Below are positions 15,407-22,842 of a stretch of DNA of 27,902 bases, piece by piece. Positions within the stretch are counted from its first letter, which is position 1. The number at the start of each line of letters is the position of its first letter. Both the position numbers and the translations under genes were made by a program. The stretch is from CADCWN01 sp039810045 (GTDB lineage: Bacteria; Chloroflexota; Chloroflexia; Thermomicrobiales; CADCWN01), in assembly GCA_039810045.1 (NCBI GenBank), contig JBDHWF010000039.1:1-27902 (forward strand), in the 5' to 3' direction. The notes beneath the pieces are model-generated. The model ran no database searches. It was not told where the DNA came from and saw nothing but the letters and a program-made list of their open reading frames with translations.

Positions 15407-15415
15407 AGTATAGCA
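15407..15415 (-). promoter_or_regulatory. Extended -10 promoter candidate for the prenyl synthase gene
   Basis: On the minus strand this reads TGC-TATACT, identical to the element at 9624-9632. The leader would be about 80 bases. No consensus -35 is seen 16-18 bases upstream. Confidence 0.45.
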
Positions 15416-15516
15416 TATTGCGGTAAAGGGTACATGGTTTGTGCTTGCAAGAACAGGAGAAATCCTGAGAATAGAAACTTGTTGCGCCAGCGTGTTGTTG
15501 ATGGAGGGATTACCTG

Positions 15517-16311
15517 ATGCGTGCCCAGGTATTGTTGTTGCCCCAACTGGTGGGCGGAGCCAGCTTTGATCTTGGTATTTGTATCGTCATCGATATTCTC
15601 CGGGCGACCACGACGCTCACGACATTGCTCGAATATGGTGTGCAGGCAATCTCCATCGCGCCAGATGTCGAAGCGGCACGGGCGGAGAAGGCGCATGATC
15701 CTGCGGCCTTGCTGCTCGGCGAGATTGGCGGGTTGCGCCCCGCTGACTTCGATTTTGGTAATTCGCCCACCGAACTGATTCCTGCCCAGCTGACTGACCA
15801 GCGGGCTATCTGCCAGACCTCCAATGGTACGGCGGCAATTCGGGCTGTTGATGCGGCCCCAACGGTTTTGCTTGGTTGCCTCCGCAATGCTACTGCCGTC
15901 ATGACGGCGGCTTATCAGCAAGGGCGAGCGGACGATTTGCCGATTACGGTCGTTTGTGCTGGGGGCAGGGGCGGACGAGCCTTTGCGCTTGATGATACGC
16001 TGGTTGCCGGACAGTTGCTGACGATTTTGCAAGAGCTTTGTGCAACTGATGGCGATGATTTGCTGCTGGATGAAGCAGCGTTAGCTGCCTGTACACTGCA
16101 CCTGGGAGTATTTGGTACGGCCACCCACCCAGCCGCCGCTGATTGGCAATTGGCGCTGGAACAGACAGCGGCTGGGCAGCACCTGATTGGATTGGGCCTG
16201 GGTGCTGATATTCCCTTTTGCGCGCAATTGGATAGCACAACCCTGGTGCCAGTCGCCCGCCCAACTGATCAACGGGTGCTGGTGACTACGTTGGCTGGAG
16301 GCGTGGCCTAG
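15517..16311 (+). CDS. comB: ComB-like 2-phosphosulfolactate phosphatase
   Basis: This 264-aa protein matches the ComB family. It has VIDILRATTT at 24-33, LLGEIGGLRPADFDFGNSP at 66-84, TSNGT at 101-105, then GCLRNA and VCAGGRGGRAFALDD. ComB is a Mg-dependent phosphatase that converts 2-phosphosulfolactate to sulfolactate in coenzyme M synthesis in methanogens, and homologues are common in bacteria that lack coenzyme M. The other coenzyme M genes (comA, comC-comE) are not in the window, so the bacterial substrate is uncertain. ATG 15517 follows GGAGGG. It converges on the HIT-protein gene with only eight bases between. Confidence 0.9.
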   Translation: MRAQVLLLPQLVGGASFDLGICIVIDILRATTTLTTLLEYGVQAISIAPDVEAARAEKAHDPAALLLGEIGGLRPADFDFGNSPTELIPAQLTDQRAICQTSNGTAAIRAVDAAPTVLLGCLRNATAVMTAAYQQGRADDLPITVVCAGGRGGRAFALDDTLVAGQLLTILQELCATDGDDLLLDEAALAACTLHLGVFGTATHPAAADWQLALEQTAAGQHLIGLGLGADIPFCAQLDSTTLVPVARPTDQRVLVTTLAGGVA

Positions 16312-16319
16312 GCGCTGGG

Positions 16320-16787
16320 TCAGGGCTGATTGGCAAAGTACGCCTGTAATCTGTGTGCAAAGGCGAGGCGTTCGTTGTGTCCGACCCACGCCTGCTGCGT
16401 ATGGTTCTGGTACAGGTTGTCATTGGGGTAGCGCGGGAACAGATGGACGTGGAAATGCCAGACATCCTGGTTGCCCGCTGGCTCATTGTGTTGTCTGGTT
16501 GATATGCCTGCGCAGTGATAGGTTGCTTTGAGCGCGATCGCTAATTTCCGAGCGGTTGTATAGACCGCACCCAGTAAATCATCGGGCAAATCATAGAGAT
16601 TTTCGCTGTGGATTTTCGGGATGATCAGAAGATGCCCGGGATTATTGACCCACCATTTTGGCGCAACAAACGCGAGTGTTGCTGAATCTTCGTAGACGAC
16701 GTACTCTCGCCGATTGATCTGGTCTTCTTCGCCGCGTACTAATCGGCAGAAAGGGCAGGAGTAGTCCGCTGGCTGGTGGTTATACAT
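16320..16787 (-). CDS. HIT-family nucleotide hydrolase/transferase
   Basis: This 155-aa protein has the histidine triad HFHVH at residues 111-115 followed by LFPRY, preceded by the HIT fold strands (PGHLLIIPKIHSENLYDL). Two cysteines in CPFC at 11-14 may help bind zinc as in Hint and GalT relatives. HIT proteins hydrolyse or transfer nucleotidyl groups (AMP-lysine, Ap4A and similar) through the middle His113. The ATG at 16787 has GGAG about eight bases upstream. It lies 19 bases after the AcuC gene on the same strand, so they are likely co-transcribed. Confidence 0.92.
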   Translation of the reverse strand: MYNHQPADYSCPFCRLVRGEEDQINRREYVVYEDSATLAFVAPKWWVNNPGHLLIIPKIHSENLYDLPDDLLGAVYTTARKLAIALKATYHCAGISTRQHNEPAGNQDVWHFHVHLFPRYPNDNLYQNHTQQAWVGHNERLAFAHRLQAYFANQP

Positions 16788-16806
16788 GGGCTGCGCTCCA
16801 GTCGCC

Positions 16807-17976
16807 TTATTTTGGGCGGGCCTGAATCTGCGGAATAGCCGTGTTCATCAGGCGGGCGAAGGTGGCCGCGTTATTCGCGGTGACCTCGCGCACGCGGGGA
16901 ATCGGTGGGCAAGCGCCAGGGGCATCGCGGAGGCGGTGCGGTAGGGGACAGGGGGCCTGGGGTTGCCAGCGTTCTAGCCACTCCTGCGGCACATCAACTG
17001 GCACCTCCTGCCCCGTTAGCTCCGCCCAGATCAGCGTCCAGGCGCGTGGGACAACACACCAGATATCGTAGCCCCCACCGCCCAGGGCGATCAGGCGACC
17101 ATTGCAATAGCGATGCGCCAGTTCGTGGGTGAGTTGGCAGACTCGTTCGAGTGACCGTGTGGTGGCGTGCAGGTGTGTGAGGGGGTCGAGGAAATGCGGG
17201 TCACAGCCATTTTGTAGGACGATCACATCGGGGTGATAGGCCGCAACAACGGCGGGCACGATCTGCTCATATCCGGCCACCCAGGAATCATCGTCGGTGA
17301 ATGCATCAAGCGGGGCATTCAGCGCATAGCCATATCCAGCACCGCGCCCGCGTTCATGCACTGCGCCAGTACCGGGGAACAGGTAGCGGCCTGTCTCGTG
17401 GAAGGAGAGGGTCAGTACCTCTGGCGTATCGTAGAAGATCTCCTGCACGCCATCGCCGTGGTGCGCGTCATTGTCGATATAAAGCACCCGCGCACCATAT
17501 TGGTCCACTAGCCAGCGGCAGACGACTGCAATATCGTTGTAGATACAGAATCCGGCGGCAAGGCTGCGCATGGCGTGGTGCAGCCCGCCACCAATGTTGA
17601 ACGCGTGGTCAAACTGCCCACTCATCACCAGTTCGGCAGCTTGTAATGACCCACCCACCAGTAGCGAGGCGGCTTCGTGCATCTGCGGGAAAATTGGCAC
17701 ATCTTCTGTGCCGAGGCCAAAGCGGGCCGCCGCACTTGCGCTGAGTGTGCCATTACTGGCTGCCTGTACTGCTGCCACGTATTCTGGACTGTGGACTGTG
17801 AGCAGTTCCTCCGTGGTCGCCATCCGTGGTGGTCTCTGCTGGCTGGGGTCGAGCAGACCACAGGCGTTGATCAACTCAACCGTAAGTTGGAGGCGGAGCG
17901 GGTTAAACGGATGCTCATCATTGAAGCGGTAGTCGTGGTAATGATCACCGTAGATCAGTGCTGTGCGACAGCTCAT
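16807..17976 (-). CDS. acuC: Histone-deacetylase-family protein (AcuC-like)
   Basis: This 389-aa protein keeps all class I HDAC active-site residues. The charge-relay pair is H133-H134 (GGGLHHA), the zinc ligands are D170 and H172 in DNDAHHGDGVQ and D259 in QNGCDP, and the catalytic Tyr303 lies in GGGGY. AcuC in Bacillus deacetylates acetyl-CoA synthetase and so restores its activity; other relatives act on polyamines or different proteins, so the substrate here is inferred. The ATG follows GGGAG. The HIT gene follows 19 bases downstream. No acetyl-CoA synthetase gene is in the window. Confidence 0.9.
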   Translation of the reverse strand: MSCRTALIYGDHYHDYRFNDEHPFNPLRLQLTVELINACGLLDPSQQRPPRMATTEELLTVHSPEYVAAVQAASNGTLSASAAARFGLGTEDVPIFPQMHEAASLLVGGSLQAAELVMSGQFDHAFNIGGGLHHAMRSLAAGFCIYNDIAVVCRWLVDQYGARVLYIDNDAHHGDGVQEIFYDTPEVLTLSFHETGRYLFPGTGAVHERGRGAGYGYALNAPLDAFTDDDSWVAGYEQIVPAVVAAYHPDVIVLQNGCDPHFLDPLTHLHATTRSLERVCQLTHELAHRYCNGRLIALGGGGYDIWCVVPRAWTLIWAELTGQEVPVDVPQEWLERWQPQAPCPLPHRLRDAPGACPPIPRVREVTANNAATFARLMNTAIPQIQARPK

Positions 17977-18136
17977 GCCGCTCCCTATCTTTCTCTCGTA
18001 TTGGTTGCCGCCATTCGTGTCAGTGGGATGGTAGCCGAGGCGGTAGCGCAGTGCAATACACAGCCATTACCAGGGCGGTGATCTGAGCGTGTACAATCTA
18101 ACATTGTTTGACCAGTTGTTGATTGAGAGGTTGCTG

Positions 18137-18736
18137 ATGGTGTCGCCTGGGTCTCCCGCTTTGATTCCTGTGCCAGATGAGCTGCGTACGGCACGCCTGG
18201 TGATTCGCCCGTACCGGGTTGAGGAGGCTGCGGCCCTGTATGCCGCCATTGATGAATCGCGGGAGTCGTTGGCGGCGTGGTTGCCGTGGGTACACCATCA
18301 CCAGTCTGTTGCTGACGCCCGTGACTTTTGTCTGCGCTCGCTGGCGAACTGGCAGAATCGCACTACCTTGGAGGCGGGCCTGTTTGATCTGCATGATGGT
18401 CGCCCATTAGGCGCGGCGGGGTTTCCGCGCCTGAACTGGCAGGCGCGCACCTTTGAGATTGGCTATTGGTTGCGCGATTCAGCCGTGGGGCAGGGGTATA
18501 TTCATGAGGCAGTTGCTGCACTTTGTCGTTTGGCGTTTACGGAGTTGGCGGCAAATCGGGTAGAGATTCGTTGCGATGCCAGGAACACGCGGAGTCGCCA
18601 TGTACCCGAGCGGCTGGGCTTTGTCCGTGAAGGTCGCCTGCGGAATGAGGCGCTTGATCCATTTGGGCAACCACGCGATACGTTGGTCTATGCCCTGATC
18701 CCGGCAGACTATCGGCGCGAGCATGCAGGCTGGTAA
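18137..18736 (+). CDS. GNAT N-acetyltransferase (RimJ/RimL-type)
   Basis: This 199-aa protein has the RimJ/RimL layout. It starts with LRTARLVIRPYRVEEAAALYAAI, then has the beta-strand pair FEIGYWLRDSAVGQGYIHEAVAALCRLAFTEL (acetyl-CoA pyrophosphate loop), and ends with a NTRSRHVPERLGFVREGRLRN segment. Such proteins acetylate the N-terminus of ribosomal proteins or small amines and antibiotics; the target is not evident. I choose ATG 18137, which has GAGAGG six bases upstream. The longer GTG frame from 18089 lacks a Shine-Dalgarno, and a possible TACAAT -10 lies inside it at 18092-18097. It converges on herA with four bases between. Confidence 0.88.
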   Translation: MVSPGSPALIPVPDELRTARLVIRPYRVEEAAALYAAIDESRESLAAWLPWVHHHQSVADARDFCLRSLANWQNRTTLEAGLFDLHDGRPLGAAGFPRLNWQARTFEIGYWLRDSAVGQGYIHEAVAALCRLAFTELAANRVEIRCDARNTRSRHVPERLGFVREGRLRNEALDPFGQPRDTLVYALIPADYRREHAGW

Positions 18737-18740
18737 CTGC

Positions 18741-20372
18741 TTAGTCGTCCTCGCCAAAGAGATCAGCGGTGGCGGCTTTCCCCCGCGCTTGTTTTTCCGC
18801 CAGGGTGCGCGGTGCTGTGCGGAAGCCCATTCTGGTGAAGAAGGTATCGTCATAGGCGCGGGTACGTAAGACCATCGGCATCGGGATCGCGTGACCCAGC
18901 ACGAGGCACTGCTGTTTTGTTTCCAAACTTGCCAGCACGCCGCGCCAGTGTGAGCGACCTGCAATCCCAGTCAGCACTGCGTCAATATCGTGTTCTTCGC
19001 TCAATAGCCCGGTGATCTTCGTGCCAAGCTGCGATAAGACTTCGCTATCGATCCCGCTCGGTCGTTGATCAACGATTAGCAGGGTGACGTTGTATTTCCG
19101 CATTTCGCGGGCGATGGTGCCAAAGATTGTCTGACGAGCAACTGCTGGGGCGAGAAACTTGTGTGCTTCCTCCAGCACAATCATCAGTGGGTGGGGTTTA
19201 TCGCCAGCGTTGCCGGTTCCATCATATTTCAGTGATTGATCTGTATAGCGCGAGTGAATACGTCGTGTGAGGATATTGGACACCAGCATATAGTCGAGCA
19301 GACTACTGTGACGCCCAAATTGCAGCACAACGTGTTCCCCTCGACTCAATTGAGCGATCAGGCTATCGACCGCACTTAGGGGGAGCTTCGGTACGATATA
19401 GGGATGTTTTTGCAGCAGACTGAGCTTTTGCTTCAGCGCATTTACTGCTGCTTCGTTGGCCCCAGTATCGGCGCAAAAATCTTTGACTTGCTCGCCATCC
19501 ATCGCCAGCAATTGGTTCAGCCAATCGGCCTGATAGCGTGAGCGGAGGCTGTGGGCGGTGGCGGCGAACGTTGGGGTTAGATTCAGTTCTTCAGCCAGCA
19601 GTTCAATATCTTCTGGCTCAATCTGGTTCATCCCGATTTGCAAGGTAGCATCAAGCGCGTGCCGTTGGCTATCGGTGGTATCGAGCGAATAGACATGGAT
19701 CTGCGAGCCGAAGATATCGCGCAACCCGCGCAGTTGCGTATGGTTTTCGCCTTCGCGCTGCCAGGCATATTCCGAGTGCATATCGAAGATCAGGGTGGCG
19801 GCTAGCCGCGCCTTGATCACCCCACAAAGGAGCAGGCGCGTCAGCACACTTTTGCCAGTACCTGATTGCCCAAAGACCCCATTGCTACGCTCAACCAACC
19901 GTTGCAGATCAAGCGGAATCGGTTGATCCATCGTGAGTGGTGTCCCAAGCGCGAACTTCCCCTTGGCTGGGTCTTCTTCACCAAAGACCACGGCGAAATC
20001 TTCGCCCGCTGCTTCGCGCATTGTGGCAAAGTGCATCGGGATTGTGCGGACAGGTTTGGGCCCACCACCCAGCAGATCATCTTTGTCGGCCAGCATCAAG
20101 CTCGGCTTGACCTGGGCCACTGCGTACGTTTGTACGCCAGCCAGCGCCGCCCGGAGAAACGGAGAATTGGCTGGGGGCGGGTCCGCAGCGAGGGCAGGAT
20201 CGGTGAGGCGCAGTTCCAGATCGGCAATCGTGCTGAAATAGCGATTGTTATCGCCTTCAACGACAACAAAGTGACCGACCTGAATCTCTTCGGTCGATTG
20301 CGCGGCATTCAGCCGGACTGTCAGTCCTTCGGTGAAACTGCCACTAGTGACTACGCCAAGTTGTTGCGCCAT
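18741..20372 (-). CDS. herA: HerA-family DNA-translocating ATPase
   Basis: This 543-aa protein has an N-terminal HAS-barrel-like stretch at about 1-55 (LGVVTSGSFTEGLTVRL...VGHFVVV). The FtsK/HerA ATPase core has Walker A GQSGTGKS at 168-175, Walker B LMIVLEE at 396-402 and the arginine-finger segment QRPSGID at 436-442. HerA forms a hexamer that pushes DNA through the NurA nuclease and helps resect double-strand breaks; archaea and some bacteria have the pair. I use ATG 20372, where the conserved N-terminus begins, rather than the GTG at 20393. It lies 36 bases after a NIPSNAP gene and about 1.2 kb from nurA on the same strand. The C-terminus is acidic (ADLFGEDD). Confidence 0.92.
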   Translation of the reverse strand: MAQQLGVVTSGSFTEGLTVRLNAAQSTEEIQVGHFVVVEGDNNRYFSTIADLELRLTDPALAADPPPANSPFLRAALAGVQTYAVAQVKPSLMLADKDDLLGGGPKPVRTIPMHFATMREAAGEDFAVVFGEEDPAKGKFALGTPLTMDQPIPLDLQRLVERSNGVFGQSGTGKSVLTRLLLCGVIKARLAATLIFDMHSEYAWQREGENHTQLRGLRDIFGSQIHVYSLDTTDSQRHALDATLQIGMNQIEPEDIELLAEELNLTPTFAATAHSLRSRYQADWLNQLLAMDGEQVKDFCADTGANEAAVNALKQKLSLLQKHPYIVPKLPLSAVDSLIAQLSRGEHVVLQFGRHSSLLDYMLVSNILTRRIHSRYTDQSLKYDGTGNAGDKPHPLMIVLEEAHKFLAPAVARQTIFGTIAREMRKYNVTLLIVDQRPSGIDSEVLSQLGTKITGLLSEEHDIDAVLTGIAGRSHWRGVLASLETKQQCLVLGHAIPMPMVLRTRAYDDTFFTRMGFRTAPRTLAEKQARGKAATADLFGEDD

Positions 20373-20408
20373 CCCCGATCTTCCCTCTACCACGAAGCCG
20401 CCACGCCG

Positions 20409-20738
20409 TTAGCGGATTGCTGAGTAATCGGTGGATTCTAAGAACAGACTCTGGCGATCTGCCACGATCTCGCCGTCGGCTTCGCTTTCGTCGCGCACTT
20501 TGATCCACTCTGGGTCGCTGCGGAAGGCAACCCAGGCGGCGTCTGCCGCTTCACGACTGGGATGCGAGACCAGGTAGACCAGATCCCCCGCGCCATCTTC
20601 GGGATCGGTCTGAACCCAATAGCCGATTGAGGTGATCCCGTGCTTGGCGAAGATACGGATTGTGTGATCGCGAAAACGCTTGTGCAGCGCCTCCAGGCGA
20701 CCAGGGTGCGGGGTGTAGGTGCGTAGTTCGTAGATCAT
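20409..20738 (-). CDS. NIPSNAP-family protein
   Basis: This 109-aa protein has the NIPSNAP pattern: MIYELRTYTPHPGRLEALHKRF at the start, then IRIFAKHGITSIGYWVQTDPE and LVYLVSHPSREAADAAWVAFRSDPEW. The fold is a ferredoxin-like alpha/beta dimer related to antibiotic-synthesis monooxygenases. Bacterial members have no settled function. The ATG follows GGAGG. The gene is between the HAS-barrel-like gene (93 bases upstream) and herA (36 bases downstream), all on the minus strand, so it probably travels in the same transcript. A link to DNA repair is guilt by association only. Confidence 0.88.
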   Translation of the reverse strand: MIYELRTYTPHPGRLEALHKRFRDHTIRIFAKHGITSIGYWVQTDPEDGAGDLVYLVSHPSREAADAAWVAFRSDPEWIKVRDESEADGEIVADRQSLFLESTDYSAIR

Positions 20739-20831
20739 TACCTTCCTCCTGCTTACTGGTTTGGAGTCGATGGTAGGGCCATTCCCTACACTATGCTTAT
20801 CGCAAGTTGGGCCAGCGGATGCAAGTCGTGA

Positions 20832-21506
20832 CTAGAATGGTACGTCATCAAATTCGGCCCGCGTCGCCTTGCTGCTCCCGTTGGCGTGCGGTTGTCCTGG
20901 GGCTGCCCCGCCCAACCCAGGGTCAATCGCCTCCAACACGGTCAGCAGACGGTCGTAATCGTGTTTGAGCATCCGGGCCACCTGGCGGCCAGCGACAGCC
21001 CGCCAGACTTCATCATGCCCGCGCACTGCCGTTACTGCGCGAATATGCGCCGCGAGCAACTGCTCCGAAGGCACTTCGCTGGTACTTGCTTCGAGAATCG
21101 GAAAATAGTGTGGGTTGTTCGTAAAGGTTGTGGTAAATGCAGCATTGGCCGCCGAGACTGAGTAGTGTAGGGGCGGCGGCATCGGCGGTAGGTGGTGTCG
21201 TGGTGTTCCATCAAGCCCCAGATAGCCAACGGTAACGACCCGAAAGGTGGTGCGTAGAATACGGGTGAGTTCGGGATGTTGGGCATAGATTGCCTCGTCG
21301 TACGTGTTGGCGTCACCACGGCGCACAGCGCGGCGCCCTTCGTCGATGCCAGTCGTTTGCCCAAAGGCCACTACCCCCACCAGGGTTTGTCGTTCGGGCA
21401 GGCTGACAGTGACCAATGCCCCGAGGGCGGGCAGGGTGTGGAGCTGGCTGCTCTCCGCCCAAAAGCCGATCGTACTCGTTTCAATGATCTCGCCAATGCG
21501 GGCCAT
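20832..21506 (-). CDS. Stand-alone HAS-barrel-like protein with an SSB-type C-terminal tip
   Basis: This 224-aa protein lies between nurA and herA. Residues of about 1-50 (MARIGEIIETSTIGFWAESS...LGALVTVSLPERQTLVGVVAFG) have the strand pattern of a HAS-barrel, the domain that in HerA and some ATP synthases docks a partner. The middle, to about 195, is helical and not recognised (HDEVWRAVAGRQVARMLKHDYDRLL). The tail from about 196 is Gly/Pro/Asn-rich and ends EFDDVPF, close to the SSB tip DFDDDIPF of E. coli. The ATG at 21506 has GAGG six bases upstream. The open frame continues upstream to 22037 but there overlaps nurA in another frame and has no support. A role in linking NurA/HerA to SSB-tip-binding proteins is inference. 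Confidence 0.8.
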   Translation of the reverse strand: MARIGEIIETSTIGFWAESSQLHTLPALGALVTVSLPERQTLVGVVAFGQTTGIDEGRRAVRRGDANTYDEAIYAQHPELTRILRTTFRVVTVGYLGLDGTPRHHLPPMPPPLHYSVSAANAAFTTTFTNNPHYFPILEASTSEVPSEQLLAAHIRAVTAVRGHDEVWRAVAGRQVARMLKHDYDRLLTVLEAIDPGLGGAAPGQPHANGSSKATRAEFDDVPF

Positions 21507-21531
21507 AATGACCTCAATCTTCGTGTCGCCG

Positions 21532-22704
21532 TTAGACGAAGCGGCCCCGCTTACTGGTATCTTTGCCACTTCGCAACATGACAATCCCCAGCCGCGCCAG
21601 GGCTTCCTCGACCATCTGCTCCACCATGCGGCGTTCCTCGGCGTTAATGACCGCCTGTTCGTGGGCTTCTTGCAGCACCGATGGATAACCGCGCCCACGC
21701 TGGCACTGGTCGTAGATGGTGCTATGCACCAGATCGAGTAACGCGGGTGTGTTGGCAACCCAGGCCGGGATTTCGACTCTGGCGATCTCCGTACCCGTTT
21801 GCAGATAAAAGAACCAGATGGCGTGTTCGCCATAATGCTGCAAGATCTTGGAGGAACTGCGATAGAGATCGGAGCGTTCGCCCGGTTGGAGTTTGGCAAT
21901 GTGGGCGAACAGGTGGCGATCAGGCAGGGTCGGAATAATGCTACAGGCCGGCACGGTGCGCTCCTGGCGGCATTGATCACAGTTGATCGGGCGACCCTGC
22001 GCTGGGAAATCACAGGCGGCGATGCGCAAGGCATCACCTACATCACTGCCACCGGGATAACTGATGTAGGAAGCGACGGGGATACCGCGCTCCTTGAGAT
22101 CGTCCAGGGCCCGCAGGAAATCTTCGAGTACCCAATCCCGCACCACGGCATCCTGACTACTCAGACTCCAGAGGATCAGCGTCCCATCTTGTAGGGCCAC
22201 AGCAGGGCGTTCTACGGCAGGGTCATTGGCAAGATCCGCGAGGGCAGCGAGTTCATCGACCGCCCGCCGCATTCCGAGAATGGCCGAGGTGACGGGGATC
22301 CGATCATTGACCCGCAGTTCCTCCTCGCGATAGCGTAGCTCGGCATGGGCAGAAAGTGAGGCGTCGGGGGTTGCCCCATAATGGAGATGGACTCGACTGA
22401 CATTGATCAGATAAAATCGGGCCGGACTGTGGCGATCTGGCAGCATGAATGAACCATCAGTAGCAAGCACGCTAAAATCGGCAGGGGTTGGTGGCACTGG
22501 ATAGGCCCGGTTGAAGCTCTGCCCTGGTAAGGCGGCCAGGAATGAATGGCGAGTCTGTTTGTCGGTGAGCCGAGCGACGAGTTCGCCTACGTCAACCTGA
22601 GCGAAGGCTTCTTGCAGCGGGACGAATTCATCCGGCCCACCACGTGGTACATCGCGGGTCAGGTCATCGATCTGTGCGACAATCTTGGTGAAATCGAACG
22701 GCAC
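21532..22704 (-). CDS. nurA: NurA 5'-3' nuclease
   Basis: This is about 390 aa. The NurA domain has the first metal-binding Asp in VLATDGSF (Asp83 from the GTG), a second in ALQDGTLILW (Asp173) and a late His in QEAHEQAVI (His348). Four cysteines at about 231, 242, 245 and 254 (CDFPAQGRPINCDQCRQERTVPAC) may bind a metal. NurA is the nuclease loaded by HerA at broken DNA ends. The start is uncertain. ATG 22722 has no Shine-Dalgarno, while GTG 22704 has GGTGGAG at 22710-22716, five bases upstream. A TGTAAT -10 candidate at 22733-22738 would leave almost no leader for the ATG, so I prefer the GTG. It lies 25 bases before the HAS-barrel-like gene. Confidence 0.88.
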   Translation of the reverse strand: MPFDFTKIVAQIDDLTRDVPRGGPDEFVPLQEAFAQVDVGELVARLTDKQTRHSFLAALPGQSFNRAYPVPPTPADFSVLATDGSFMLPDRHSPARFYLINVSRVHLHYGATPDASLSAHAELRYREEELRVNDRIPVTSAILGMRRAVDELAALADLANDPAVERPAVALQDGTLILWSLSSQDAVVRDWVLEDFLRALDDLKERGIPVASYISYPGGSDVGDALRIAACDFPAQGRPINCDQCRQERTVPACSIIPTLPDRHLFAHIAKLQPGERSDLYRSSSKILQHYGEHAIWFFYLQTGTEIARVEIPAWVANTPALLDLVHSTIYDQCQRGRGYPSVLQEAHEQAVINAEERRMVEQMVEEALARLGIVMLRSGKDTSKRGRFV

Positions 22705-22709
22705 TGCTA

Positions 22710-22716
22710 CTCCACC
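22710..22716 (-). promoter_or_regulatory. Ribosome binding site that favours the GTG start of nurA
   Basis: On the minus strand GGTGGAG lies five bases before GTG 22704 and inside the longer frame that starts at ATG 22722. The ATG itself has only TCACTAAA upstream. Confidence 0.5.
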
Positions 22717-22731
22717 AGTCATTTTAGTGAC

Positions 22732-22764
22732 GATTACAGGGTATCTGACATAGTTATTGTAATC
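22732..22764. promoter_or_regulatory. Inverted repeat over the nurA promoter region
   Basis: GATTACA at 22732-22738 and TGTAATC at 22758-22764 are reverse complements with 19 bases between. On the minus strand the inner copy also reads TGTAAT, a -10 match at 5 of 6 positions, for nurA. The centre-to-centre spacing is 26 bases, about two and a half helical turns, so the arms may be operator half-sites. This is weak evidence. Confidence 0.35.
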
Positions 22765-22842
22765 TGTACGTACTCCCTACGCAATGGTGAGCAGTAGCGG
22801 ATAGTTTGCGTAGGCTTTGCTAGCAGCGATAAAGGAGCAACC

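Noticed and set aside
21507..22037. N-terminal extension of the HAS-barrel-like frame
   Set aside because: It overlaps nurA in a different frame, reads as low-quality Arg/Ser/Pro-rich sequence, and the ATG at 21506 has its own GAGG.
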